Shown here: positions 1 through 10,620 of the stretch, one piece after another
How the letters are laid out: every line of letters starts with the position of its first letter
Position numbering within the stretch: the first letter of the stretch is position 1
DNA from: Lithospermum erythrorhizon
Lineage: Eukaryota; Streptophyta; Magnoliopsida; Boraginales; Boraginaceae
DNA: 64,000 nucleotides
Assembly (NCBI GenBank): GCA_019722365.1
Contig: JADFUC010000501.1
Coordinates: 2,356,001 to 2,420,000 of the forward strand
Reading direction: 5' to 3'
Translations under genes and position numbers: made by a program
The notes under the pieces: model-generated
The model's database searches: none
What the model was told of the DNA's origin: nothing
What the model saw: the letters and a program-made list of their open reading frames with translations, nothing else

Positions 1-830
1 GCAATTAATTAAAAATTTATTAAAAATATAAAATAATAATTAATTATACTGTATGATTAGTTAATTGATAATTTAAAAATAAAATTAATAAAAGTTATAT
101 TTAAAATATAAAAATATAATTATTATATAATATATTAAAACGACAATAATTTTGAAATAAAAAATTTAATTTAAAATGACAACTAAAAAAGAAAAGAAAT
201 ATAAACTACTCCTTTTTTTGTGCCCAACAAAACTTTTTTTCAAATAAAAAAAAGTACTTACCCATTTTCATATAGCACACCAAAGCTCTTGCAAGAAAAA
301 ATTTTAATTTTCATCACATAACAAACCTTTTACAAACAAAAAGTTTTATTTTTCATAATTTTTATCACATAATAATTAGCTTTTACAAACAAAAAGTTTT
401 AATTTTCATAATTTTCATCACATAATAATTAACTTTTACAAATAAAAAGTTAATTTTTTTTATCAATATCAACAAAGCAAAAGCGATTTTAGTGGGCATA
501 CCTCACAGCTCCGCTATCAAATGTAACTCCCTTTTTTTATGGATTTCAATTTTTCACAAAAGCCACTTAAAAAACTATTCATTTTTAATCAATTCATCTT
601 TTATTTTTTTATGGGTTTCTAATTTTTTTTCAATCAATTCAACTTTTAGGTGTTTTTTAATTTTTTATTATTGTCATATCATTCTTTTTTAGGATAATAA
701 AGTGTGTTTTTATTCAATGATTGTATTGCTTTTTTTGTGCAGGTTGTTGAGAACAAATTGATTAGTAAAAATTTGATCTTTTTTGGTTTTTGAATGATTA
801 TTGGAATTTTGTGTGTATGATTTTATCAAA
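1..830. other. AT-rich upstream region of the VAP27-type gene
   Basis: Very AT-rich non-coding DNA. Bases 313-455 hold three imperfect tandem copies of a roughly 60 bp unit built around a ttttacaaa(c/t)aaaaagtt core. A polypyrimidine stretch ending in a cag at about 741 looks like a 3' splice site, so the gene downstream may have an intron in its 5' UTR; this is inference. No coding region is supported here; the short open frames have low-complexity composition. Confidence 0.5.
313..455. repeat. Three-copy ~60 bp tandem repeat
   Basis: A unit containing 'catcacataa' followed by 'ttttacaaa' and 'aaaaagtt' occurs three times in a row with small differences. It lies 5' of the VAP27-type gene. 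It is seen directly; no function is implied. Confidence 0.8.
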
Positions 831-3800
831 ATGGTTGGTGGTATAAACCAGTTGGTCTCTGTTCATCCTGAAGATCTCAAGTTTCAATGTATTTTTTTGC
901 TTCCTTAATGTATCTTAATTTATGTGTGTGTGTGATTTGATGTTTGATTTTTTTTTATTAATTGTGAGCGTTATTTTTAAAAAAGATCGGCTTGTGTTGC
1001 TAATTTCGAATCGAGATAAATTTCGTTATTGCGAAGTAGTATCGCGTGAAGCGCTCAGGTTAATTATGTTACTGTTTTTGATTGATGAAAGGACTACTAC
1101 ACGTGGCCACTCAGGTTAATTGTGTTATTGTTTTTGATTGATGAAAGGACTCGAATCAGAGACCTCGTTATTACAAGTAGTATTACGTGGACACCCGGGT
1201 TAATTGTGTTAGTGTTCTTGCTTGGTCTTATTATTAGATGATTATGTGTGAATGACCAAGCAAACAAAAGATGGAATTTTTTGTTGTTTTCTGCATTATG
1301 CTATTTACTCTGGTTAATGTGAGCATATGATTCATTTCTGATTGGGTATGCCCTGAAAAACGGAAATTAATAGAAGATTAAATCGTTGATGGTATATCTT
1401 GGATTGGGGTGCATTATATTTAATATGTTATTTGGATATCTGTAAGTTGCCTAGGTAAATTCGTTGCACGACAATTTGAGGGTTAATGAAGGTGAATGGA
1501 ATAACATAGGTGAAACTATTTATTAGATCTAAACGAGGTGAATGAATAGATAAACTCTGATCCATTGCGATTCACCCCAAAACAAAAATAGTTTGTAATT
1601 TATACATCATCGTGCAATTTTAGTTGCAGATAGCCAAATTTGATATGTGTTTACAGTAAATCTGTAAAACTTATTGGGTAAAAGTACTTGCAATGGTTTT
1701 TCATAGACATGAACTGTATGCATATTTCATTTCCTATTTTTCTGTTATATTAATTCATCTTCAGAGTTGTTTTCAATTCGATTTATTTTGTAAGATAAGT
1801 TCGTTGAGATATTTGGAGAACGACCAGTCAATATTGTTTGGGCTTTCTTTTGCAGTTGAGCTGGAGAAACAAAGCTACTGTGATCTGAAAGTTACAAATA
1901 AAACAGATCAGTATGTTGCCTTTAAGGTATCTTCGACGGAGTATTTTCTTTGGAAATAGATAATTTGGATAATTATAGCGGAGTTGAAGTAGCTTTGCTG
2001 CCAATTACATTTTATCTCTTTAATTTTGTTAGGTGAAAACTACATCACCAAAGAAGTATTATGTACGGCCAAACACAGGTGTAATACAGCCATGGGATTC
2101 AGGTGTCATTAGAGGTATTACTCTTATCAGTAAAACTACATGGTGTGGACTGGAAAAATGTTTACTAAGAAGCTATACGAAGAAATACCCATACACAGAT
2201 AAGGAACACTTAACATAAGCATAGAAATGGACCAGATACATTCTGTATTGGAAAATTGTGTAATATATCAAACTCTAAAGTCTCAGTAGTGCCATTTGTA
2301 GTCCATATAGATATGTAAACATGTTATCCACAGTGTGGCGCATCATCTTTAAATTTATATTTTAATAGTTCACCATGTCGTCAATGTCAACCACAATTTG
2401 AATCGTTACTAATATATATTTCTTATGAGAGCTTACAGTAGGAGTTTAACCTTGTGTCCTAAGCTTTCTTTTTTGTGTCTTTGAAGTCACTCTTCAAGCT
2501 CAAAAAGAGCTTCCACCAGACATGCAATGCAAAGATAAGTTTTTGTTACAGAGTACTACAGTGACTCAACACACCGATGTTGATGAGCTTCCACCAGATA
2601 CTGTAAGTTTCTTCCTCGTACAAGAACTCTTCTTACTATTGTCTTTGTATCTATGAATCTCTACGCATCCAAGAAGATGTTCAGACATAGATGTTTGTTT
2701 GTCCAGTTTAACAAGGATAGTGGAAAAGTAGTAGAAGAATGCAAGCTAAAGGTTGTTTATCTGCATCCCCACTCAGAAGATGGATCTAGACAAAGTTCTG
2801 ATGTAACATCGGTAAGTTGAGCCATATCTCATTGTTTCGCCTGTTCAACTCTATCGCTACCTCAATATTATTTTTTTAAGGAAAAATTAGAATTAATGGA
2901 TAAAAATTTGTTTAAATGGTAATTTGAAGGTTCGTTGCTTTTTAGATTTTAGTTAACTTCATAAACCTTATTCCACTCACTTTCACCAATTAAGAAGAGA
3001 CTATTTCTTTCACCACCCACAGTTCAGTAGTCCACTTAATGATTGCATTGACGCATAATGTAAACTGGGTACCATATACTGTTGTTTCTGCCTTTCCTGG
3101 TTGTAACTTTTAATTTTTGCAGATGGGCGGTTCAGCAAATTTTGAGGATACAAAAGTGAGTAGTCGGCTTCTCTCTTTCCCATTAAAAATAGTTGGAACT
3201 GTACCTCTTATATATGCAAATCTGCTTTTTAAATATAGTAAATCATCTTGTATCCATGAATTTACGTTTAGCATGTGGTAGAAGTTCCTAATGATTTCTT
3301 CAAAGTGTTGAATGTCTTTTAATCATATGATGACATCCCTTTTCCAATTTTCTTGATAAGCAGCAGCAGGCTATAGAGCGCCTCAAGGATGAAAGAGATG
3401 CTGCTGTGCGACAAACACGGCAACTGCAACAAGAACTGGTAAGTAAATCTTCTAAAACACCCTCAATTTCAGTGCAATGATTCTGTGATCTTATGTAAGA
3501 ATTCTTCAACAAACGATGGTATAAGCCTTGACTTACTTTTGGAGTACATACAGTACGCCAATTAAGCTGGTTATAGTAAACCTTCAGGAAGTATGCTTCA
3601 ATAGTGCAAACCAAAGTTATATCTTTGGAAATTCAATACTAAGGAAAATATTTGTTTCTATTTTGTCATCTTTCATTTTGCACATGTGATAAAAAATTGT
3701 TAAACCCTTGATTAGTCTCTTATTAAAACAACCCCTTAACAACTGGCAATCTTTGTTCATCTTAAGATTATATTGACATGAATACCATGTTAAACTTAAC

Positions 3801-4258
3801 AAAGACTTTTGTCAAAAGCTCATTTGAATCTGAATTTGCTATTGGATGTGGGTTCTCATTCTCAATTAAATTAACACTTCGAAAGCAATGTTGTAGTATG
3901 GGTCAAATTATGAAGTACATTTTAACTAGAAAAATCCCACTGTTTATGCACATGCAACATAGGAATTCTCATATTCAGAAAACTGATTACTTCTAGGTCA
4001 TTGGTGGCACTTTTGGAAAATTAGTCTTTCTTACTATAATGCTGCATATTTGCGTTCGTCTCCTCGTATCTCAATATTCTGTATCCTTGTATAAGATTTC
4101 AGAGACACCCTATCTAACTTTTTTGTTTCTTCCGATTATAGGATGTCCTGAAGAGAAGAAAAAACAAGAAAAGTGACGCTGGCTTCTCCTTGAAATTCGC
4201 ACTTGTTGTGGCACTCATCGGATTTCTGGCTGGGCTCGTCCTAAAACTATTGTCTTAA
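831..4258 (+). CDS. VAP27: Vesicle-associated membrane protein-associated protein (VAP27 type)
   Basis: ER membrane protein of plant VAP27 type. VAPs bind FFAT-like peptides through an MSP domain and tether the ER to the plasma membrane, cytoskeleton and other organelles. Exons: 831-888, 1856-1926, 2033-2114, 2487-2602, 2707-2811, 3123-3155, about 3364-3438 and 4142-4258, about 218 residues, usual for the family. Exons 1-5 encode the MSP domain (about residues 6-130), including the NKTDQYVAFKV and KYYVRPNTG signatures. Exon 7 encodes a short coiled coil (AIERLKDERDAA). Exon 8 has a basic stretch (KRRKNKK), then a C-terminal tail anchor ending LVLKLLS. All phases agree. The start ATG at 831 is the only one that gives the typical short N-terminus before the MSP domain. 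Intron 1 (about 1 kb) carries duplicated repeat DNA. Exon 7 begins in a run of three CAGs, so the exact acceptor is ambiguous. Function is from family knowledge. Confidence 0.92.
1012..1215. repeat. Duplicated, SINE-like segment in VAP27 intron 1
   Basis: Phrases such as 'aggttaattgtgtta', 'gattgatgaaaggact' and 'aagtagtat' recur two or three times in 200 bp. On the minus strand one copy contains gattcgagtc, which resembles a pol III B box, so a tRNA-derived SINE origin is possible. That origin is inference and weak; the duplication itself is visible. Confidence 0.4.
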
Positions 4259-5595
4259 GCACCTTCTTCTGATTAACTTTGGCGACATTCCACAATTCTG
4301 GAATCTTCTCGTCTATACTGTTTGTATAATCTCTAGAATTTGCGGTAATGGTTGAAGTGGGCATTCTTCTATCACCTCTGTTATTTGATCGTCTTGATAT
4401 GTATCTTGGTTTAATCTGTTAACATCATCAAACCAGTTCTGTCTTGGTCAGTGAACATAGATGTACAATTTTCAGTCTTTTGCTTCTTAGTTATGTGACT
4501 ACTTCGTATTAACAGATACTCGGCACTTAACAATGCTTGTTAATTGGCTTAGTCGTTTGTAATTGGAGTGAATGTCTTGTGCCGAAGCCATTCTTTCACT
4601 GTTTCAGGCATCGCAAGATGTTTAAATATACTTCATTTTGAGTATTTCATTACGAACAATTTAGTTTAGTTACAGTCGGTATTATGATCTATGGAGTACT
4701 TATACTTGAATTATACTCAATAATTTGGTGTTTCTTTTAATTAAATTGGCAGTATATTGTTTAGTCATTCTTATCATTGTTGATAAAATGTATGCGAAGA
4801 ATGGCATTGAAACTGTTTTCAATTTCTTAATGGTGTACATTATTTGTAATTTTTTTCAAGTTCATTAGAAGTGCATGGATCAATCTTCTTTGTCTTGTAT
4901 GTATTGAATTATCTGTCTTGAACTATCCTAGTATGGACTATGGACCATCAAGAAAGTTTGGTGGTTTATCATATGACTTGACTTCACAGGAAGTTGCTAT
5001 TGGAGAATTTCCCAAACCAATTGAAAAACAAGCACAAATGTTTATGCAATGAAAGGATAATGGAAATGTTGAGAACTACGCAGAAACATTCTATGCTTGT
5101 TTACTATGTCCTCTAATGAAAGCAAAATCCCTTTTGGGTAATGTTTATTTCTATTGTGGGATTGCAAGACAAAAAAAAAAAAAAAAATTTTGATCTTATA
5201 ATATTTACATGAGGTTCCTCCTTAAGAAAGTTCTTGAGGCGGCTTAGTTGATTATGATTGAGTTCTGGACTGAAGACTATTAGTTCCATAAGATGCTTAA
5301 GCATTAAGGTTGTTTTTATAAGCTACTTTTATTGGGAGAGTTATCATCTTAACAGGGACCATAGGGTTGTCCCTACAAAGAGAAAGAAATAGACAAAAAA
5401 ATATGCTACATGTCATCTGTTTATGCTTAATAGACTCTTTTTTTTGTTGTGCTAGACTTGATAATGGTGGGATTGAAAGAGTTTTGAAGCTGCCCTGTCA
5501 TGGGAAATAGTCCAATCACTAAGTTATAGAAAAAACCAAACTATCCTTATTTTAGTTAAGTGATATTTTGAACTAACTTTTAGGTATGCTATTAG
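4259..5595. other. Intergenic, no gene seen
   Basis: 3' flank of the VAP27-type gene, followed by AT-rich DNA with a 16-base A run near 5170. The open frames here are short and show no family resemblance. Confidence 0.5.
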
Positions 5596-5744
5596 TAAAA
5601 TAAGGGCTTAACTTTATGTAGGCAACCTGAACTTTTGTCAACCATTCAAACAAACACTTAAATTATTCAACCTTTCAAGTAAGTGTTGGTGTTCTTAAAT
5701 GTATAATTAAATTCTAAACTATTGTACAAAAATAATAAACAAAA

Positions 5745-7745
5745 TTGGTTACAAGTGTATACCTGAATTTCGACAATATCAATGAAGTTGGCGGCCAGAT
5801 TGAATTAACAATCACATGATATCTACAAGATCGTCGCGCGTAAAAACTCGAACTACTTGAAAATGCGTTCTTAGAACGATTAAAGTATAAGTAGGAACGA
5901 TAGGATAAAGAAAAACACGTTTTCTTTCTAAGAATTAAATAATATGGAGAAAGAATGGAGAGAGTTTTGATTTCATGAAAATCAAAATATGAGCATTAGT
6001 TGAATTGTGTTTAATTAAGCCATAAATAGGCAAAAAACTTTAGAGTTTCAAGGAGATAAAATCTCACTCCAATTCTTATCTACTCGCGCCCACAATTAGG
6101 CGAGTTTTAAATGAGACTTCGATTTTCCGTCTAGAATGTTTTAAGCTACGTTCGACTTTATCTTTGGGAAGTTTATAATACATTTTATTATATAGTTCGG
6201 TTCTTTGTTTGTGTATGGCCAAGCCTCTTAGGGGCAATTGACAAAGTAATATATTAAATATAAGCTGAATATTATATTTAATATATAGATTCTGACGGAC
6301 TACAGTAAGCATTGTAACCCACAATGTCAATACGTTAAATCCTAAAATATAATTGTCAACAATTAATATGTGTTGAACTTACATATATATATATGTATAT
6401 ATAATTTGAATGAGTAAATCGGTTGTACAATCTAAATTGTTCAACATGCATCTTATGAGATCAAATTTCTCATAGTTCCAACTAGGGGTGTGCGCAAAAT
6501 CCGAAACCGACCGAAAATACTTGAGAAATTTTGGAACCGATTGGAACGAACCGATTTCGGTTTGGCGACGGAGAGAACCGAATTAATTTAGGTTCCGCCC
6601 TTGAAATAACCGAACAACCGAACTGATATCTAAATTTTATGTAGATTTCTCAATTTTCATTTATTATACTTTTCAAGATCTTGTAATATTTACATGTGTA
6701 CATTTTAAGAAGGAGAACTTAGCTTTAACTTTGTTCATTATTGGTATAATGGAATAAGATGTTGGTGTTTCATACGTATAAATAATATTCTAACAATACT
6801 ATTTGGATACGAATCCCATGATCACTTCTGCAGGTTACATAAGCGATAATTAAAGAGGCGATAAAATATGTATGCGTTTCTTCTAGAATAAAATAACATA
6901 GTATGACGGATATTATGATGAAGGCGCATGACGTCAAAGTAGAATGCACCAGATTGTCATGGGCCATGACGAGCAAATCTCTCGGAGAAGTTTTCTTGGA
7001 ATCTCTTTAAAATGTAAACTATGATCGTGTTGGTAGCAGAGAAAAATTCAATGGAATTTTCCCTCTTAGTCAACAGGCAGAGAGAAAAGAGGGAGAGGGA
7101 TCTTTTGGTTATAGTGAATCTGAAAGTGAATTAAGCGATTTTAACCCCGTGAAGAAGTGGCCTATTTATAGAGTTCAACATCCACACTTTTAGGCTTTTG
7201 TGAGAGTGCTTAACGAAACTATTCTACCTCGCTTTCCTACTCATTTTAGTCGAACAATTGGATGGGGAGGTTCTAGAATTCTTTTCATAACATCCCACAA
7301 AATAAAGGCACGTAAAAGCTAAGTAGAATATTCAAAATAATGATTACAAAATTCTAGGAATCTTCATGCTTTCCCATTTTAGTTGATTTCAACGGCACTT
7401 TCCAAAATTTGAAATTTTGCTGATGTTCTTACATAGTTTCATTTTAAACCCTGAAAGTTATAATTAAATTATGACTCGCTTTCGTTGTAAGTGTGTGACC
7501 TCTTAAGCTCGATTGATAGGGTCATGTACTAAATAATGTTAACCGAGCATTATGTATCAGTACATTGATTATGAGTGAACACAATGAAATTAAGCCATAA
7601 TCCCGATAATAAGTACCATTATCACGTCTGAACACATTACGACATAATGACGTATATACAAACTTAAACTTAAATATAGGTTAAATCGGTTGTATAATCG
7701 AATTGTTCAACGAGCACTATTCCAAATATCATATTTCTAACATAA
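5745..7745 (-). repeat. Two diverged LTR-like direct copies
   Basis: Bases 6415-6445 and 7682-7711 share a nearly identical 30 bp segment (taaatcggttgta...attgttcaac). Upstream of each, similar purine-rich sequence precedes a (c/g)ctatttat-like TATA motif or its complement. This suggests two old LTRs of one family, read on the minus strand, that begin TGTTGAACAA. Divergence is high and no internal domain is recognisable, so the boundaries are rough. Confidence 0.3.
6484..6630. repeat. aaccga-rich repeat, possible hAT-type terminus
   Basis: The segment starts 'aggggtgtgcgcaaaa' and continues with repeated aaccga/ccgaac words. This style is common at the ends of plant hAT-like MITEs. Similar words recur at 7930-8080. 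A second end with a matching 8 bp duplication was not found, so the class is a guess. Confidence 0.3.
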
Positions 7746-8123
7746 GATATATATATAAATCTTTCTAAAACTAATAATATAGTAATACAAAATATGTAAA
7801 AAAGTATTATGTGTATTGAATTTGTATGTGGGTGTATAGTGTCTTAAAAAGGAGTTCATTGAAATTACATGGATTAGTTCTAGTCTTAGGACTTAATTTT
7901 TAAGTTCAGGATGAACTCAAGAGTATCTCAAAACCAAACTTAACGAGGAAACCGAACCTTGGAACGATGAGGCAAGACGATTTAGGTTCGGCGCTTTGAA
8001 GAACGACAAAATATGTTTTGATTCCACAGTTTTGGGCAAAACCGAGCCCGAGCAGATCATTACCGCGCTTCCAACAATAGGCACGAGTGCATTTTGCTTA
8101 TATAAAGCTTTCAAAGCAGTATT

Positions 8124-8814
8124 TGTAACGTCCGTCCCGGCTCAGGGTCGTTCGTTGTGGAATTTGATGGGCGCTCATAAACCACGAATGCTTTCGTCGC
8201 ATTTTGTCGCCGCTCACGTATACGAGAATTTTCCGATTGGATCGCTATCGAGTACCCAGGTCAAAACTGGCGCTTAACATTGGAGTTAACATGGATGAGC
8301 ACGAAAAGAAGGTACATCTTGGTGAATGCAGTAGTATCAGTAAATCATATCAAACATATCCTACACTTTTATATTTTAGGTAGAATATTCTGACCTCCCC
8401 CAGCTAGCCTCATTTCCTCGTTGAGCTGCGTCAGTAATGCAGTAGGTGGCCAAAATTACGGTGGCTCATGACCTGAGGTGTCCATGATTTGCGTGCATAA
8501 CCTTGAATTCGCGATTCAGGACCCGAGCTTTTGCTCACAATACCGTTTGTAAACGTCCGGTCGCAGATCACCGAATACGATACATTATTAGATTTGATGG
8601 GTAGCCTGCAAACCACCACGAGGTCTTTCCGGCCACGTTTGTCTCGCTTTCATGCCGTTGAAATTTCCCAATGGGTGTGTCAGTGCAGGTGTGAACATTT
8701 AACGTTAAGTTATGAGATGAACTTGAGGAAAAGAAGATGCATCTTGGTGGTATGGTAGTATCAATCAAATCACTCAGGCTATATCTCCTGCGCATTTTGG
8801 GTCGGGGTAGTACA
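8124..8814 (-). mobile_element. Cassandra-type TRIM retrotransposon carrying 5S-like sequence
   Basis: Two direct repeats of about 266 bp (8124-8390 and 8548-8814) flank about 157 bp of non-coding DNA. Read on the minus strand, the LTR begins TGTAC and ends near TTACA. After the first LTR comes GGTATTGTGAGC, close to the Met-tRNA primer site. GGGGGAGG, a good polypurine tract, precedes the second LTR. On the minus strand at about 8219-8330 the LTR contains diverged 5S rRNA sequence: an AGTTAAGCG-like core that includes the pol III internal promoter, then words matching the 3' half of 5S. The second LTR keeps a weaker version. Cassandra TRIMs are known for LTR-borne 5S and sizes of about 565-860 bp; this copy is about 690 bp. 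It is old, diverged and nested in the Mutator-like element. Confidence 0.75.
8219..8330 (-). ncRNA. 5S rRNA-like segment inside TRIM LTR (degenerate)
   Basis: Minus-strand words match plant 5S rRNA in order: CATC..AACTCC, GTTAAGCG, GGGTACTCG, and a tail resembling the TGGGAAGTCCTCGT region. Many mismatches are present, so it is not a functional 5S gene. It lies in the LTR described for 8124-8814. Confidence 0.6.
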
Positions 8815-9840
8815 ATATATACTTTTGGAAGACAAAATTAAATTTTAGAATGACTATTTATTAATAACATCAAAATAAATTATAATCCCACATAGTTAAC
8901 TTTCAACCTTAAATCACACAAAATGGTAACTTTTCTGTTGTTCCTATTTGACTTGACTAAAAACTCAATTTATTCTTAGCCTCGTCTACCTTAAACTTTC
9001 TTCTTAAATGGTTTTAGCCTGACCATTAAACATGGACTAATGGAATACTATTTTTTTGTGGAGTCAACCAGAAACCCATTTAGTATTGGTGTAGTCAAAT
9101 CAGCTAAAGAAACTATCTCATTATTATAAACATCATCATTCATCAAAACCCAATTTGGCTTCAACTGCATGGCGGTGGCGTGGGTGATATTAGCTCGCCT
9201 TCGCATGGAAGAAGTGGCGGCAGTGGTGGTGATAGTGGTAGTGAAAAATAGCCTTTCCAGTATATGATGGTGAGAATCAAGACGAATCATCAAAATCTGG
9301 CGGATTATCATAATCAAAGCTTTTTTGAGTTAAATTAAAAATGGAGTCATTTAGGAAATTGAATTAAGAAAGCATAGTTTCAGTAAGAAGATATCGGAAA
9401 AGAATTGTAATGAATAGTTTCGAGACTAAGCGAGATAATAATAAACCATCTTTATTCGGCTTACTTATCCGTATCCACATATCTTTTATTTGATGAAGTC
9501 ACGTGTATTGTGTGTATTGGTATAGCGTGATTGAGATCTACGTGGATTAGTGATATGTGGAAGGAATTATTTGTCGGAGATGGTGGATTCTATTTCGTGT
9601 GAGTTAATGATATGATTTGGAAAAGTATGATGTGTGATGAGTGAGTTATTTTGATGTTATTAAATTATCAGCCCACAAAATTTGATTTTGTCTTACGAAA
9701 GTATAGATCTTAATTGTTTGAAAGTTCAGGTCTTAAAAATTCGCCTCCAGGTGCTTACTTGAAAGGTTGAATAGTTTAGGTACTTGTTTGAAAGGTTCGT
9801 CAAAAGTCAGGTGCCTAGATGAAAGTAAGCCTAAAATAAG

Positions 9841-10614
9841 GGTTATTTGGTTCAGTCACTAACTTTTGCTAGTGTAAACATCATTTGGGGACTACAAAAG
9901 TCACCCCCTTACCAAATTGCCAATACAACTTGAGTGTAGTACTATGTAAAAGTAAACCATATCAAAACAGTTGTCTAATATATGGTCGAAATAACAAGAT
10001 GGGTTGTAGAATATTCTTTAAATAAGGTACAAATATTTATGACAATGTTCAAGAATCTGAGTAGGACAATATGATTTTTTCCTTCTCAAAACTTTGTACA
10101 AGGGGACAACAGTGTTTGTTTCGACTTTGCCAAAAGTTGGATGAAAGTAGTACCATCAAAGTTGAAGTATATAGGTTGAAAGAATTCTACCCTACGTCCA
10201 ATTTGGCAAAATCTACCTCCATTGAGAAGATATTACTACTCCATCTATAAGACTAACACCAAACAAAAATGTCTAAGTTGCTTTTCCATAATATTTTATC
10301 AAATATTATATGATATATACGTGAAAAAATTTAATTATTCTAAGTATAGATGGAAATATGTATAGTTTAAATATGACATACCCTAGCTTTTATACTTGAT
10401 TCATTATTGAAGATGAAGTAGATGGTTGAGATCTAACAAGAAAAAATGCCTTGGATTGGAGATAAAGCATGCATGTGATTAAGAGACTATGTCCACTAAA
10501 ATATGCAAAAAAGAAGAGTAGTGGAAGTGTTGCTAGTTGCTCATGACTTCTGACGTGTGTATATATCAACTCCCTAACATGAAAATCCTCCATGCTTCAC
10601 AAAAAAAGGTCATT
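9841..10614. other. Intergenic, no gene seen
   Basis: Unique-looking AT-rich DNA between the Mutator-like element and the gag-only LTR element. A minus-strand open frame of 67 codons at 10390-10593 has no recognised domain and no supporting context. Confidence 0.45.
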
Positions 10615-10620
10615 AAATTT

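Larger units (their letters stand above)
5605..9831. mobile_element. Mutator-like element, non-autonomous, with 9 bp target duplication
   Basis: The left end (5605-5690) and the reverse complement of the right end (9747-9831) match over about 85 bp at roughly 80% identity; both begin GGCTTA and share the core ttcaacctttcaagtaag. The 9 bp just outside are identical: TAAAATAAG at 5596-5604 and again at 9832-9840. Inverted ends of this length with a 9 bp duplication are the signature of Mutator-like elements. No transposase reading frame is recognisable inside, so the element looks non-autonomous. The interior is a mosaic: LTR-like direct repeats (about 5745-6475 and 6770-7745), a purine-rich aaccga-type repeat (6484-6630) and a Cassandra-type TRIM (8124-8814). 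The TIRs and the duplication are seen directly; the superfamily call is from established knowledge. Confidence 0.75.

Noticed and set aside
7996..8277. Open frame of 93 codons overlapping the TRIM
   Set aside because: It runs through LTR and 5S-like sequence, has overlapping frames on the other strand and resembles no protein.
9048..9317. Minus-strand frame of 89 codons
   Set aside because: His/Thr/Ala low-complexity stretch inside the Mutator-like element with no recognised domain.
10390..10593. Minus-strand 67-codon frame considered as a small secreted or DVL-type peptide
   Set aside because: It lacks the conserved Arg/Cys-rich DVL motif and has no supporting context.
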